Of a stretch of DNA of 25,377 nt, positions 7,280 through 14,843 are shown piece after piece. Position 1 is the stretch's first letter. Each line of letters opens with the position of its first letter. Made by a program: the position numbers and the translations under genes. Source of the DNA: a virus. The stretch spans positions 1 through 25,377 of IMG/VR virus record IMGVR_UViG_3300032053_000470; one strand, 5' to 3'. Below the pieces are notes generated by a model. The model was given only the letters and a program-made list of their open reading frames with translations. It made no database searches and had not been told where the DNA came from.

Positions 7280-7639
7280 TTAAACTAATTGTAAAAATCT
7301 ACCTAAATTAACAAATTTTACAACGGCACTTGCGGCAACAGAAGTTACTGATGTACCTGTTGAAACATTTATTCCTTGTACTGCAATCCAATTTGCAGGA
7401 ACTTGTGGAACAGGGAGTATTGTTGCAGAACCTTGTACATAGCCATTGTCATTTGTGGTGTTAAAGTTTATAGCTGCGGATGGCGACATTATTTGAACTG
7501 TTGCCGAATCCCATCCCGAAACATCTTCATAATATGTTTGTGCAGCCCCTGTTTGAAACACAGGTGTTACATCTACATATCTACTAACTTGTCCATTATT
7601 TCTTGAAAGTTCTATAATTACTTTTGTTGCCGTTGCCAT
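7280..7639 (-). CDS. Small virion protein, 119 aa (possible decoration)
   Basis: Start chosen at the ATG at 7637-7639 (MATATKVIIELSRNNGQ), because upstream codons in this frame only read the Gln repeats of the portal gene out of frame. The protein is beta-rich and Ser/Thr/Val-rich with few charges (MSPSAAINFNTTNDNGYV, NVSTGTSVTSVAASAVVKF), and lacks a signal peptide. It sits between portal and scaffold in the late operon. Composition resembles capsid decoration or head-fibre-like proteins and is broadly similar to the isolated 97-aa protein at 14232-14525. The role is inferred from position and composition; no family is recognised. Confidence 0.65.
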   Translation of the reverse strand: MATATKVIIELSRNNGQVSRYVDVTPVFQTGAAQTYYEDVSGWDSATVQIMSPSAAINFNTTNDNGYVQGSATILPVPQVPANWIAVQGINVSTGTSVTSVAASAVVKFVNLGRFLQLV

Positions 7640-7661
7640 ATTTTTTGTTTTTTGTGGGTTA

Positions 7662-7685
7662 TTATTGAGCCATTTATTGAGCCAT
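7662..7685 (-). repeat. 12-bp tandem duplication at the portal stop codon
   Basis: On the minus strand ATGGCTCAATAA occurs twice in a row. The first copy encodes the last residues of the portal (Met-Ala-Gln-stop); the second lies just past the stop and forms a start-to-stop mini-ORF of three codons. It looks like a slippage duplication in the spacer before the 119-aa gene. Confidence 0.8.
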
Positions 7686-10046
7686 TTCTTCTTGTGGCTG
7701 TTGTTGTTCTTGACCTTGTTCTTGTGGTTGTCCTTGTCCTTCTTGTTCCATTTGTTGTTGTTGTTGTTGTTCCATAATTGCTTGTTGCATTTGCTGGTTT
7801 TCCATTTCAACAGGCACTTGGAAGTTTTGCAAAACGCTTGAAACAACAGGCTTTAATTCTTCGGGTATAGGCATTTGAATTTTTGCTAACTCAAATAGCC
7901 CTTGAATTACCATTTCCTTTTGCTTTGATTCTGATTTTTTCTTTTCAATGGCTTCGTCTGCTTGTGCTTTTGCCATTATACTTTGCTGATTGGCTTCGTT
8001 GTTCATTTGAGCATTTTGTTGTGCTTTTTGCTGCTCGGTTTTTATGTATCTTTTTTGCCCTTGTCTAAAATACATTTCTGCAAGTTCTACACTTTCTTTT
8101 GCTATACGCATTATTTTGAAAGGGTCTAAATATACGGTAAGCAAAGGTGTAGCGGCTATGGCATTGTTCATCATAGCTTCTAATTTCTGCATTTCGTATT
8201 CGGTAGGCAGCATATCTACTCTTGCCAAAAAGTTTCTTTGTCTTACATCTTGCTCGGAGAACATATCTCTATACGCTTTTCCGCTATGAAGTACGGAAGC
8301 ATTTAATAAGCAAGCTACCTTTCTTGCGGTGTCCTCCATTACATACAAATAGCTATCATAAACATAGTCGGTAGCGTTATTGGCTAACTGCATAGATGAT
8401 TCTATGTTTTGTACTGCTACTCTTGGTCTAGACGCTTGTTGTAATAGATTAGGGTCGTCTCCCAATTCATCTTTTAATACTTGGTAGTGGAATTGGTAAA
8501 GCGAAATAAGTGCTTGTAATTGTGGTGCAAATCCATTGTTTGCAAGTTCTTTAATTGGAATAGGTATAGCTTGCCCTTCTGCATCTCTACCACGATAGTA
8601 AAGTTTACCTGTTTGTTCCCAAATCTTTTGTATATCTAATGGTTTGGAAAAATCTCCCAATCCTAAATCAAGTTCTTGCAAGGCATCAACATCAATAGCT
8701 GCACCGGATGGAACCATCTTTGCTACAAGCTGCTGAATTTTTAGCCTTGCTAAAATCATTTGCTCAATAGGTTCTTCAATCTTTTCAGCAATAGCCACGT
8801 TACGCATATCTTGCTGCTGATACATATAAAAAGAATATGAAAATTCTGCATCCCCTAATTCCTTTGGGTCTTGGGGGCGAATCATATTCTTTTTAATGTT
8901 CCATTTGATTATTTTCTTTATTGCCGGGCAATAAACTCCTTCATATATATTCCACTTTCCTTCGCTTACAAATTCTTGGTTTTCATCAATCTTTTGTGGT
9001 CTTTCAGATTTTCTTATGATTGTAGCGTTGTTCTTCTTTGTCTTTGTAACTAAATATCCTTGCGAATCGTAGGACTTTAATTCAAAGCACATTAAATCAA
9101 TGTTGAACTCGTCATAGGGTCGTAGATAGGATACATTCCAATCCTGCATCCACTTTATCTTATCGGTAAGCTGATAGTCTTTTGAAAATTGGGCTATTTC
9201 AAAAATTTCTTCTTCGGTAAGTGTACTTCCGTTTTCCTTTCCGTACTTTGCCCTTAATTCGCTTATTTTAATAGAACGAATATGCCCTCTGTATGATGTA
9301 TCTCTAAAATCGGGGTAGTCTGAATATGAATAAAAGCAGTTTTCGGGTCTTAACCACTCTACAAGTATTTCCCCTTTATCATTCATCCATGTATAAGTTC
9401 CTACAAGTCCTACGGAAGCTGCGTCGTGTAGCATCTTTTCTTTTAACACTCCATACCATCCGTTAGCATTAAATATGTTGTTACAACCTAAACTGAATTT
9501 TATTTCCTCTGGAAGATTATTGAACTCCATTGTCCATCTATCCAATTCATCTTTATCTTCTGCCACAAATTGTCCTTGTGGAATCATTGGTACACCCGAT
9601 TCTTGTGATATTTGAGTAAGTACCTCTTTATTTTGGTAGTAATACTCCGCTTCTGCTGCTTTGTCTTTCTTTTCTTGTAAACTTGTTGGGTCAACTGCGG
9701 TAACCTTTACTTTCTCTTTTCTTGCCATCCAACCGCCTACAAGCCTTGATATTATTGTGTTTCCAATAATAATAGGCTTCCAATTAATGTTTACATAATT
9801 GTTTTTGCCATTCATTTCCAATCTATCTAAATAGACTGACATATCTATCTTTCCGGTGGCTATTTGTCTATTCTTTCTAAAACGATTATTGCGTATCCAA
9901 AAGTATGTTTGGTTTCCGTATATTGTAGAATATATTGATTCAGCAACCTTTTTCCCAAAATCCAAATCTGACTTCAATGCTACATTGGTTGTAGTTTGAA
10001 AATCTTTTAGTGGTTGACCTGATGATATTTCGTTGTTGTTTAACAA
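7674..10046 (-). CDS. Portal protein
   Basis: The 790-aa product fits a large portal of the crAss-like/podovirus type. The N-terminal region (YGNQTYFWIRNNRFRKNRQ; NINWKPIIIGNTIISRLVGG) leads into a mixed clip/stem region and a long helical part (VAIAEKIEEPIEQMILARLK; LALISLYQFHYQ-like helices). Lys/Gln/Glu coiled coil follows, then a Gln-rich tail over about the last 45 residues. It follows TerL and precedes the scaffold and capsid, as usual. The only in-frame initiator ahead of the conserved sequence is TTG at 10044-10046 (next Met is near residue 69, after likely conserved sequence), so a TTG start is inferred. The Q-rich tail is encoded by a (TTG)n/(CAA)n tract prone to slippage. Confidence 0.85.
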   Translation of the reverse strand: MLNNNEISSGQPLKDFQTTTNVALKSDLDFGKKVAESIYSTIYGNQTYFWIRNNRFRKNRQIATGKIDMSVYLDRLEMNGKNNYVNINWKPIIIGNTIISRLVGGWMARKEKVKVTAVDPTSLQEKKDKAAEAEYYYQNKEVLTQISQESGVPMIPQGQFVAEDKDELDRWTMEFNNLPEEIKFSLGCNNIFNANGWYGVLKEKMLHDAASVGLVGTYTWMNDKGEILVEWLRPENCFYSYSDYPDFRDTSYRGHIRSIKISELRAKYGKENGSTLTEEEIFEIAQFSKDYQLTDKIKWMQDWNVSYLRPYDEFNIDLMCFELKSYDSQGYLVTKTKKNNATIIRKSERPQKIDENQEFVSEGKWNIYEGVYCPAIKKIIKWNIKKNMIRPQDPKELGDAEFSYSFYMYQQQDMRNVAIAEKIEEPIEQMILARLKIQQLVAKMVPSGAAIDVDALQELDLGLGDFSKPLDIQKIWEQTGKLYYRGRDAEGQAIPIPIKELANNGFAPQLQALISLYQFHYQVLKDELGDDPNLLQQASRPRVAVQNIESSMQLANNATDYVYDSYLYVMEDTARKVACLLNASVLHSGKAYRDMFSEQDVRQRNFLARVDMLPTEYEMQKLEAMMNNAIAATPLLTVYLDPFKIMRIAKESVELAEMYFRQGQKRYIKTEQQKAQQNAQMNNEANQQSIMAKAQADEAIEKKKSESKQKEMVIQGLFELAKIQMPIPEELKPVVSSVLQNFQVPVEMENQQMQQAIMEQQQQQQMEQEGQGQPQEQGQEQQQPQEEMAQ

Positions 10047-10066
10047 TTTATGTTAAATTTTATTTC

Positions 10067-10074
10067 CAAATATA
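10067..10074 (-). promoter_or_regulatory. Candidate -7 box TATATTTG upstream of the portal
   Basis: The minus strand reads CTATATTTGG, a match to TAnnTTTG, 20 nt upstream of the inferred TTG start of the portal, within the 50-nt spacer after TerL. No clear -33 TTTG at standard spacing. The same 8-mer also occurs inside coding sequence, so chance is possible. Confidence 0.3.
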
Positions 10075-10096
10075 GTACAAAAAATAAAAAAATAAT

Positions 10097-12139
10097 TTAA
10101 TTAACCAAATTCGGCAAATAGCTTTTAACCATAGGTTCTTTTTTTGGCTTATCAACCACAGTTTCAAGCAGTAAAACAAGCATCATTAAAAAAGAAACAG
10201 TAGTATCAAATTTGTTCCGGTCATTAGGGTCGTACTTCTTTGCATCTACAAGCAAGTTTTCAAAGTCTATTTTGTCAATGTGGTTTTCAAAATACATTAT
10301 GCCTACATCGTTTTGCTTTGTTAAACTAAATGGTGTAGTTGGGAATCCCCTATATCTTTCTGAATCTTTTTTGGTTGGGTCTATTACTGAATTAGGATAT
10401 AACCCCAAATATAGTATTCTACCTCTATCCCTAAAATAACTTAGGTAGTCGTCAGAATTATGCTCGTACCACACCTTGTAGCCATAATATTCACTTGCAA
10501 GTAGAACTTGTTCGTGTAGCGTTTCTTTTATAGATGGTCTGCCAATTAAATGCCCTATTGCTTTCCCTGTTTGAGATGGATTTAACATATCCCATCTCCT
10601 TCCTATCCACGCACTTGCCCTTGAACCATATTTACCTCCTTGACTATTACTATATCCATCAATAGCAATTACCCCATCGCTTATTCTTCCGGGCTTCTTT
10701 TGTTTTTGCTCGTATGTATATTTGTTGTCTTGTCCTTGTGGTGGAAATTGGGTTATTTTCCAATGGAAATCTTCATCTTTAGATTCTCTCCATTTTACTT
10801 TTTGGTCTATATCTCGGTAAAATAAAACCTTTCTTTTTAATATAGGATTTTCGTTTAGTTCTTGTTCCCTTTTAGCTATGTTCAATACGTTAAATATGCA
10901 ATCATCTGCATCCGTACTAAAGGCTTCCTCTATTGTTAGTGGTTCTTTTCTTATCCTTGCTGATAATGCTCTAGGGTTGTTTTTTGCTGCATCCCTTTCA
11001 GCCATTATAGCCTTTAGTGTTTTTTCTTCATCTGGGTATCCGTATAAATCAAAGTTTCTTGTCTTTTTTGCAGACATAAAGAAACGATACAAACCACTGC
11101 TTGTTTCTCCGTTTTCTTGTTTATTGTTTTGGTCGGATTCATCCCACAATAATTTAAAGGCATCTTGTATTCCGTTTTTATCGGTATCAAGTTTTTCTAC
11201 TGTGGTTGTGTATAATGCCTTGCCAATAATTCTACCTTCATCATCTTTTAAACAGTATCGTACTACTTCGTGTCTGTCATATACATTTGCTTCAACTGTT
11301 TTTCCGCACTCGTCGCCAACGTATCTGTGTATCTTTTGTCCGTCGTAAGCTGTTTCATCGGCACTTTGCCAATCTATCGCACTACCCAATTCGTCTTTAT
11401 CTACTGAATCTTCTGATTTTTTTCCTCTTACGTTTGTCTTTTGGAAACGCATTTCCGTTCTTGGATTAACTCCTAAAGACATATCGTATTCGGGTCGGAA
11501 AAATCTTGGCAATCTTCTAAATGGATTGACAATAGTCTTAGAAAAGAATTTCTTTGCATCTGAACCTGTCTTTGATTGTATGCCACCAAAAGTCATTTTG
11601 GTTCGTGTGATATAGTCAATAAGAAATATACCTGCAAAGAAAGACTTACCAAATCTTCGTTTAGTTACCTCAACCATTCCCATACTGATAGGGTCTTGTA
11701 TGCAGTATTCTAAAAAGTAAGATTTTTCTAAATCTGGAATCCTAAATTTAGGGCTTCCAATATCTATGTTCCACCATTGAAGATAAAGATAATGTAGTCC
11801 GGTTATGTAGGTAGGCTTACCATTGTTCATAAACCAAAATCCATTTAATCTTCTATCCCATTCTTGTTTCTTAAATTCTTCAAGTTTTTCGTTGTAGAAA
11901 TCGAGTTGGTCGTCTTTCCTTTTCTTTTCGTAGTTATCCCACTCCTTCATTACTTCATCATACCATATAGGGGGTTTTATTCTTTCCCAATATTGATGCT
12001 TAGGGTTATCTGACCTTTGATATATTCCCCTCCATTGTAGGGTGTTTGTAAAGGCATTAAAAACGTATCCCGGTTCGGGTATATTACATATTAACCCTTG
12101 TATATTAACCGATGTTCCGTTTTCGTATGGCTTAAACAT
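10097..12139 (-). CDS. terL: Terminase large subunit (ATPase/nuclease)
   Basis: The 680-aa protein carries a packaging ATPase followed by an RNase H-like nuclease. Walker A is VTKRRFGKSF (Lys165-Ser166 core). Walker B is HRYVGDECGK with Asp276-Glu277. A coupling motif TTTVE follows near 311-315. In the nuclease half, Asp494 (VIAIDGYS), Glu559 (WYEHNSDD) and Asp645 (NKFDTTVSF) are plausible metal ligands. The N-terminal section WDRRLNGFWFMNNGKPTYI before the ATPase is characteristic of large TerL proteins of Bacteroidota phages, as I recall them. It works at the portal vertex to translocate and cut genomic DNA. It begins 3 nt after the 136-aa gene and is followed by the portal, the standard order. 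Confidence 0.95.
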   Translation of the reverse strand: MFKPYENGTSVNIQGLICNIPEPGYVFNAFTNTLQWRGIYQRSDNPKHQYWERIKPPIWYDEVMKEWDNYEKKRKDDQLDFYNEKLEEFKKQEWDRRLNGFWFMNNGKPTYITGLHYLYLQWWNIDIGSPKFRIPDLEKSYFLEYCIQDPISMGMVEVTKRRFGKSFFAGIFLIDYITRTKMTFGGIQSKTGSDAKKFFSKTIVNPFRRLPRFFRPEYDMSLGVNPRTEMRFQKTNVRGKKSEDSVDKDELGSAIDWQSADETAYDGQKIHRYVGDECGKTVEANVYDRHEVVRYCLKDDEGRIIGKALYTTTVEKLDTDKNGIQDAFKLLWDESDQNNKQENGETSSGLYRFFMSAKKTRNFDLYGYPDEEKTLKAIMAERDAAKNNPRALSARIRKEPLTIEEAFSTDADDCIFNVLNIAKREQELNENPILKRKVLFYRDIDQKVKWRESKDEDFHWKITQFPPQGQDNKYTYEQKQKKPGRISDGVIAIDGYSNSQGGKYGSRASAWIGRRWDMLNPSQTGKAIGHLIGRPSIKETLHEQVLLASEYYGYKVWYEHNSDDYLSYFRDRGRILYLGLYPNSVIDPTKKDSERYRGFPTTPFSLTKQNDVGIMYFENHIDKIDFENLLVDAKKYDPNDRNKFDTTVSFLMMLVLLLETVVDKPKKEPMVKSYLPNLVN

Positions 12140-12142
12140 ATT

Positions 12143-12553
12143 TTATCTTTTTTGTCCTGCTAAATCCCCAACGGAATTGGCAACCGATTCGGCTGTAATT
12201 GGAATCCGTTCTTCAACCTTTTTTTGTACTTCTTTAGTATCTCCTTCCACTTCTTTTTGAGAAAACCCTTTTAGTATTTGTATGCTTTCTGATATTGTTT
12301 TTGCATCTGTCCAAACGCTTTTTATTCTTTCAAATGTTTTGTCTTTACTATCATTTATGTCTATTTCAGTTAGCTTGTGTTTGTTTAGTAAGTCTGCCAT
12401 TTCATTTGCTTTTCTTTGCAAAGAATTGTATAGTTTTCCTACTCCATCTGATTCGTATGAAATTAACTTATCTGATAGGTATTTGTTTTCTTTCTTTAAA
12501 GAGTTTATTTGCTCTTTTAGTTCGTCAATTTCTTTTTTAGTTTCCATATTCAT
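12143..12553 (-). CDS. Coiled-coil protein, possible small terminase
   Basis: Product of 136 aa starting MNMETKKEIDELKEQINSLK; an alternative start is the second Met at 12547. Residues 4-35 form a Lys/Glu/Leu heptad coiled coil, followed by helices (LYNSLQRKANEMADLLNKH; TFERIKSVWTDAKTISESI). Its start overlaps the end of the 214-aa gene by 17 nt and it stops 3 nt before TerL. Small terminase subunits commonly sit immediately before terL and contain an oligomerising coiled coil, so this is the best TerS candidate in the window. No helix-turn-helix is clearly visible, so a scaffold-like or regulatory protein remains possible. Confidence 0.5.
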   Translation of the reverse strand: MNMETKKEIDELKEQINSLKKENKYLSDKLISYESDGVGKLYNSLQRKANEMADLLNKHKLTEIDINDSKDKTFERIKSVWTDAKTISESIQILKGFSQKEVEGDTKEVQKKVEERIPITAESVANSVGDLAGQKR

Positions 12554-13181
12554 AGATTATTTTAGCTTCAGTTGGCGAAAGTCCTATTAATACCTGAAAT
12601 TTGTTTACCTTGTTTGTTAAATCGTGGTCTATTGCTACCATTTCATCCCTTTCACCCGAACTTCTAACTCTGATTATTCTTTTTTCTTTTCCATCTTGGT
12701 CTTGAAATATCACCTCATAATCAGAAGATTTCAATACTGCCATTACGTTTCCAGAATATTCTCCATCCGTAATATACAACTTGTTTTTTATTAGGGTAGG
12801 TTGTATTCCTTGAATAGCCCCCTTGTATGGTTCAAATAATCTCAATGCAGTAGAAAAGTGCGGAAATGGTTTCCATTTATCTTCAAAGTACAAATAACAT
12901 TCATCAATAGGTACTGAATAAGTTCCGCAAAGTGGTTTGTTCCTTACGCTAAACACCTTGTTTGTATCGTGGATAGTGTTATGGTGCATTATTACAGGTG
13001 TTCCCGGCTTTAATCCCATACCATCTACTAATACTCCGTTTACAGGGTTAGTGTACCTTCCGTTGAAGTTATCGTACCCTCTTTCAAGTCTTATTTTTGT
13101 TCCATCTTGAAAGGTGTGTGAGTTTTTGCTTTCCAAATCTACTTCTATAATAATTTTGTCTTTTGGTGCTATTAGTTTCAT
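12537..13181 (-). CDS. Conserved phage protein upstream of terminase, 214 aa
   Basis: The product starts MKLIAPKDKIIIEVDLESKN and is mostly beta-strand. It contains NPVNGVLVDGMGLKPGTPVI, MHHNTIHDTNKVF and, in the second half, LRLFEPYKGAIQGIQPTLI and NKLYITDGEYSGNVMAVL. I recall proteins of this pattern beside terL in Bacteroidota phages, without a function. The first 80 residues loosely follow a GroES-like barrel (K-D-x-hhhxV start, then NGVLVDG and KPGTPVIM), but the match is weak. It has no catalytic motif. It is the first sizeable gene after the two microORFs and overlaps the coiled-coil gene, so it belongs to the packaging operon. Confidence 0.6.
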   Translation of the reverse strand: MKLIAPKDKIIIEVDLESKNSHTFQDGTKIRLERGYDNFNGRYTNPVNGVLVDGMGLKPGTPVIMHHNTIHDTNKVFSVRNKPLCGTYSVPIDECYLYFEDKWKPFPHFSTALRLFEPYKGAIQGIQPTLIKNKLYITDGEYSGNVMAVLKSSDYEVIFQDQDGKEKRIIRVRSSGERDEMVAIDHDLTNKVNKFQVLIGLSPTEAKIIYEYGN

Positions 13182-13191
13182 ATTTTATTAT

Positions 13192-13245
13192 TTATCTATG
13201 GCAAAATGCTCCGCAGCTTGTTTCTTTTTTTAGTAGTTTGTACAT
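13192..13245 (-). CDS. Possible 17-aa microprotein with Cys pair
   Basis: A tiny ORF encoding MYKLLKKETSCGAFCHR starts at the ATG at 13243-13245, directly abutting the stop of the preceding 25-aa ORF (TAAATG), and ends at TAA 13192-13194, 10 nt before the 214-aa start. The compact arrangement suggests translation. The C-x3-C-H ending is unusual for chance sequence. No family recognised. It may be a leader peptide or non-coding. Confidence 0.3.
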   Translation of the reverse strand: MYKLLKKETSCGAFCHR

Positions 13246-13323
13246 TTATTTTATATCCTCAAATGGTAAAGTTTGATGCTTTTGCTCATTCATTACTTGT
13301 CGTAAAGATTTTCCATTACCCAT
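13246..13323 (-). CDS. Possible 25-aa microprotein
   Basis: Minus-strand ORF from the ATG at 13321-13323 to TAA at 13246-13248, encoding a charged peptide that starts MGNGKSLRQVMNEQKHQTL and ends FEDIK. It occupies the 187-bp space between the 269-aa and 214-aa genes. A GGGAGGTG string lies about 13 nt upstream of the ATG, rare in this window, but the spacing is long. Its stop abuts the next microORF. No family is recognised. Confidence 0.35.
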   Translation of the reverse strand: MGNGKSLRQVMNEQKHQTLPFEDIK

Positions 13324-13368
13324 TATTGAATAAAAACACCTCCCGAAAATGATATAAACTTTTTCACT

Positions 13369-14178
13369 TTAATTATTTAATACTTTATCTACATAATATT
13401 CAACTGCTTGTTGATGGTAAAAGTCGTATGCGTTTTCTCCGGTAGGTATTACATTAGGTATAACAGGAGATAGTTCAAGTATTCTTGGTATTTTTAATCC
13501 TTCCGCAAGTTGATAACAAAATGACTGATTACCTAAAAAACCTTTTGCCGTAGCAAAAAGTGCAGCAAGTTCCCTAAAATTGTTTATTTCTATATGGTCT
13601 ATCTCTAATCCCCATTGTTTACAAAAAAAATCTTTTTCCTCTTTTAAACCTACAAAAACAACTTTATCTTGATACCTTTTTAGAAAATTGTAGTCAATTA
13701 TTGTGTTTCTGTATCTGAATGTAAAGTTAATTATTAGTTTATCGCTAAATTCAAATAGTGCAAGATAATGGGGTAGTTCTTCTTTTTTTATCCAACTTTC
13801 AGACAAATCACAACTCATTTGAGGATAAACATAAAATATCCACCTGTTTATTAAACCTAATGGCTGATTCGTAAACACCTGCATCCGTACTTTGTCTAAA
13901 TCAATATCGTATTCTTGTCCGGTGTATATTTCAAACTTTTCAATATAATCTTGGCTTTCCAATAGTGGTTTTAGCATATTTAACATATACTCATTCATCA
14001 TTACTTCATCCCCTATTTCATTTTTAAATGGATGAATAGCCCCCTCATATCCTATCCCTGCTACATCTAATCTTTGGTATATTATAGCCCTTTTATTTTT
14101 GTCCTCACATAGCTTTTTAATACCCGGTAACATAGATATTAAATCTCCTGCCGGAGAAGAAGTTTTGAATTTAATCAT
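13369..14178 (-). CDS. GT9-like (heptosyltransferase-type) glycosyltransferase
   Basis: A 269-aa GT-B-like protein. It opens MIKFKTSSPAGDLISMLPGI, matching the 'GD.i..lP.i..L' N-terminal signature of family 9 glycosyltransferases, and has the C-terminal donor-side motif GFLGNQSFCYQLAEGLKIP (residues 214-232), equivalent to 'iG.dSG..HlA.alg.P', with Gln-Ser-Phe in place of the usual Asp-Ser-Gly. It is somewhat short for the family (about 320-350 aa). It likely transfers a sugar to a surface or virion glycan; donor and acceptor are unknown. It is divergent from the isolated plus-strand gene at 14232. The C-terminal half resembles the GT9 half of the fused enzyme at 16924-18369. Confidence 0.7.
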   Translation of the reverse strand: MIKFKTSSPAGDLISMLPGIKKLCEDKNKRAIIYQRLDVAGIGYEGAIHPFKNEIGDEVMMNEYMLNMLKPLLESQDYIEKFEIYTGQEYDIDLDKVRMQVFTNQPLGLINRWIFYVYPQMSCDLSESWIKKEELPHYLALFEFSDKLIINFTFRYRNTIIDYNFLKRYQDKVVFVGLKEEKDFFCKQWGLEIDHIEINNFRELAALFATAKGFLGNQSFCYQLAEGLKIPRILELSPVIPNVIPTGENAYDFYHQQAVEYYVDKVLNN

Positions 14179-14231
14179 AATAGTTCTTTATTTGGTAGCC
14201 AATCATTTTTAACAATTAAAACAAATCAACA

Positions 14232-14525
14232 ATGGCAAACATGCACTTTTTAGCTTCCATTTATGGAAAAGGTACGGCAAGTAACGCATCGGCTCGTGCG
14301 TTATTTTCTGCCCAAAACATTCCTGCTACGCAGGGGATTACAATGAGTTTCCCCTCTACCGGAACTGTTTTTTATCCAATCCCTGTGGGTAGCACCCCAA
14401 CAAACGTATTTAATGGTGTAACTACCATTACTTGCATTGAGGTTCTTCCGCAAGGACTGAATCAGCCATCAACAAAGTATTATACTGACGCAACAGTAAG
14501 TACTCTTGATACTGCTGCTAAGTAA
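14232..14525 (+). CDS. Isolated plus-strand Ser/Thr-rich protein, 97 aa
   Basis: The product starts MANMHFLASIYGKGTASNAS and is rich in Ala, Ser and Thr, nearly devoid of charged residues, with beta-prone segments (GTVFYPIPVGSTPTNVF; TTITCIEVLPQGLNQPS). No signal peptide or membrane segment is seen. It is the only plus-strand gene between 1 and 23427, has cleaner, more GC-rich codons than its neighbours, and ends 17 nt before a strong hairpin. These traits suggest a well-expressed small virion or decoration protein under its own promoter, but no family is recognised. A glycosylation target is possible, given the adjacent glycosyltransferases and its many Ser/Thr residues; this is only inference. 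Confidence 0.8.
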   Translation: MANMHFLASIYGKGTASNASARALFSAQNIPATQGITMSFPSTGTVFYPIPVGSTPTNVFNGVTTITCIEVLPQGLNQPSTKYYTDATVSTLDTAAK

Positions 14526-14541
14526 TTTTTAGCCGAAGTTT

Positions 14542-14569
14542 AAAAGCCCCCACTTGTTGGGGGTTTTTT
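14542..14569 (+). terminator. Hairpin terminator between convergent genes
   Basis: Stem GCCCCCA/TGGGGG (six GC-rich pairs, loop CTTGT) is followed by TTTTTT on the plus strand. It lies between the plus-strand 97-aa gene and the minus-strand 83-aa gene, which converge on it. On the minus strand the downstream tract is CTTTTAAA, weaker, so it may stop transcription in both directions with stronger effect on the plus strand. Confidence 0.85.
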
Positions 14570-14573
14570 ATTC

Positions 14574-14825
14574 CTAAAATATTGTATGATACCATTTTCC
14601 TTTTCCGCAATTTTTGCAAGCATCGCCTGTTAAACTTAAAGGTTCATAACCAATGCATGGTCTTGTGCCTGTTGTTACACCTGTCTTTATTTCATAAGAA
14701 GGCGGCTTCCCTGTTAACTCACTAATTATACGATGCCCATTACAAGTAGGACATGTATTGACACCACGTAAAGTTCCGGGAGAATTTATACCTTTGCCAT
14801 CACATACAGGACATTTTTGCCACAT
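14574..14825 (-). CDS. Zinc-binding protein with DnaJ-like CxxC motifs
   Basis: The 83-aa product contains CPVCDGKG (residues 5-12), CPTCNGHR (26-33) and CKNCGKGKW near the C-terminus: two CxxCxGxG-type DnaJ zinc-finger repeats and a third CxxC. It lacks a J domain. Similar short proteins with one or two DnaJ-like zinc ribbons are common in phage genomes, with no established function. It is the last gene of the minus-strand block that ends at the convergent terminator, 18 nt after the 255-aa gene. It could bind nucleic acid or act as a folding helper; neither is shown. Confidence 0.7.
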   Translation of the reverse strand: MWQKCPVCDGKGINSPGTLRGVNTCPTCNGHRIISELTGKPPSYEIKTGVTTGTRPCIGYEPLSLTGDACKNCGKGKWYHTIF

Positions 14826-14843
14826 ATTTTTTAATTTAAAAGT

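Noticed and set aside
7640-7846. Upstream in-frame extension of the 119-aa gene, Asn/Lys-rich
   Set aside because: It merely reads the portal's Gln repeat out of frame and has no natural composition; the ATG at 7637-7639 is a better start.
10878-11348. 156-aa plus-strand ORF opposite terL
   Set aside because: Antisense to conserved ATPase/nuclease sequence; composition is a hydrophobic Ser/Phe shadow with no motif.
13300-13345. GGGAGGTG as a strong Shine-Dalgarno site for the 25-aa ORF
   Set aside because: Spacing to the ATG is about 13 nt, and neighbouring genes do not use such sites; mentioned only as a curiosity.
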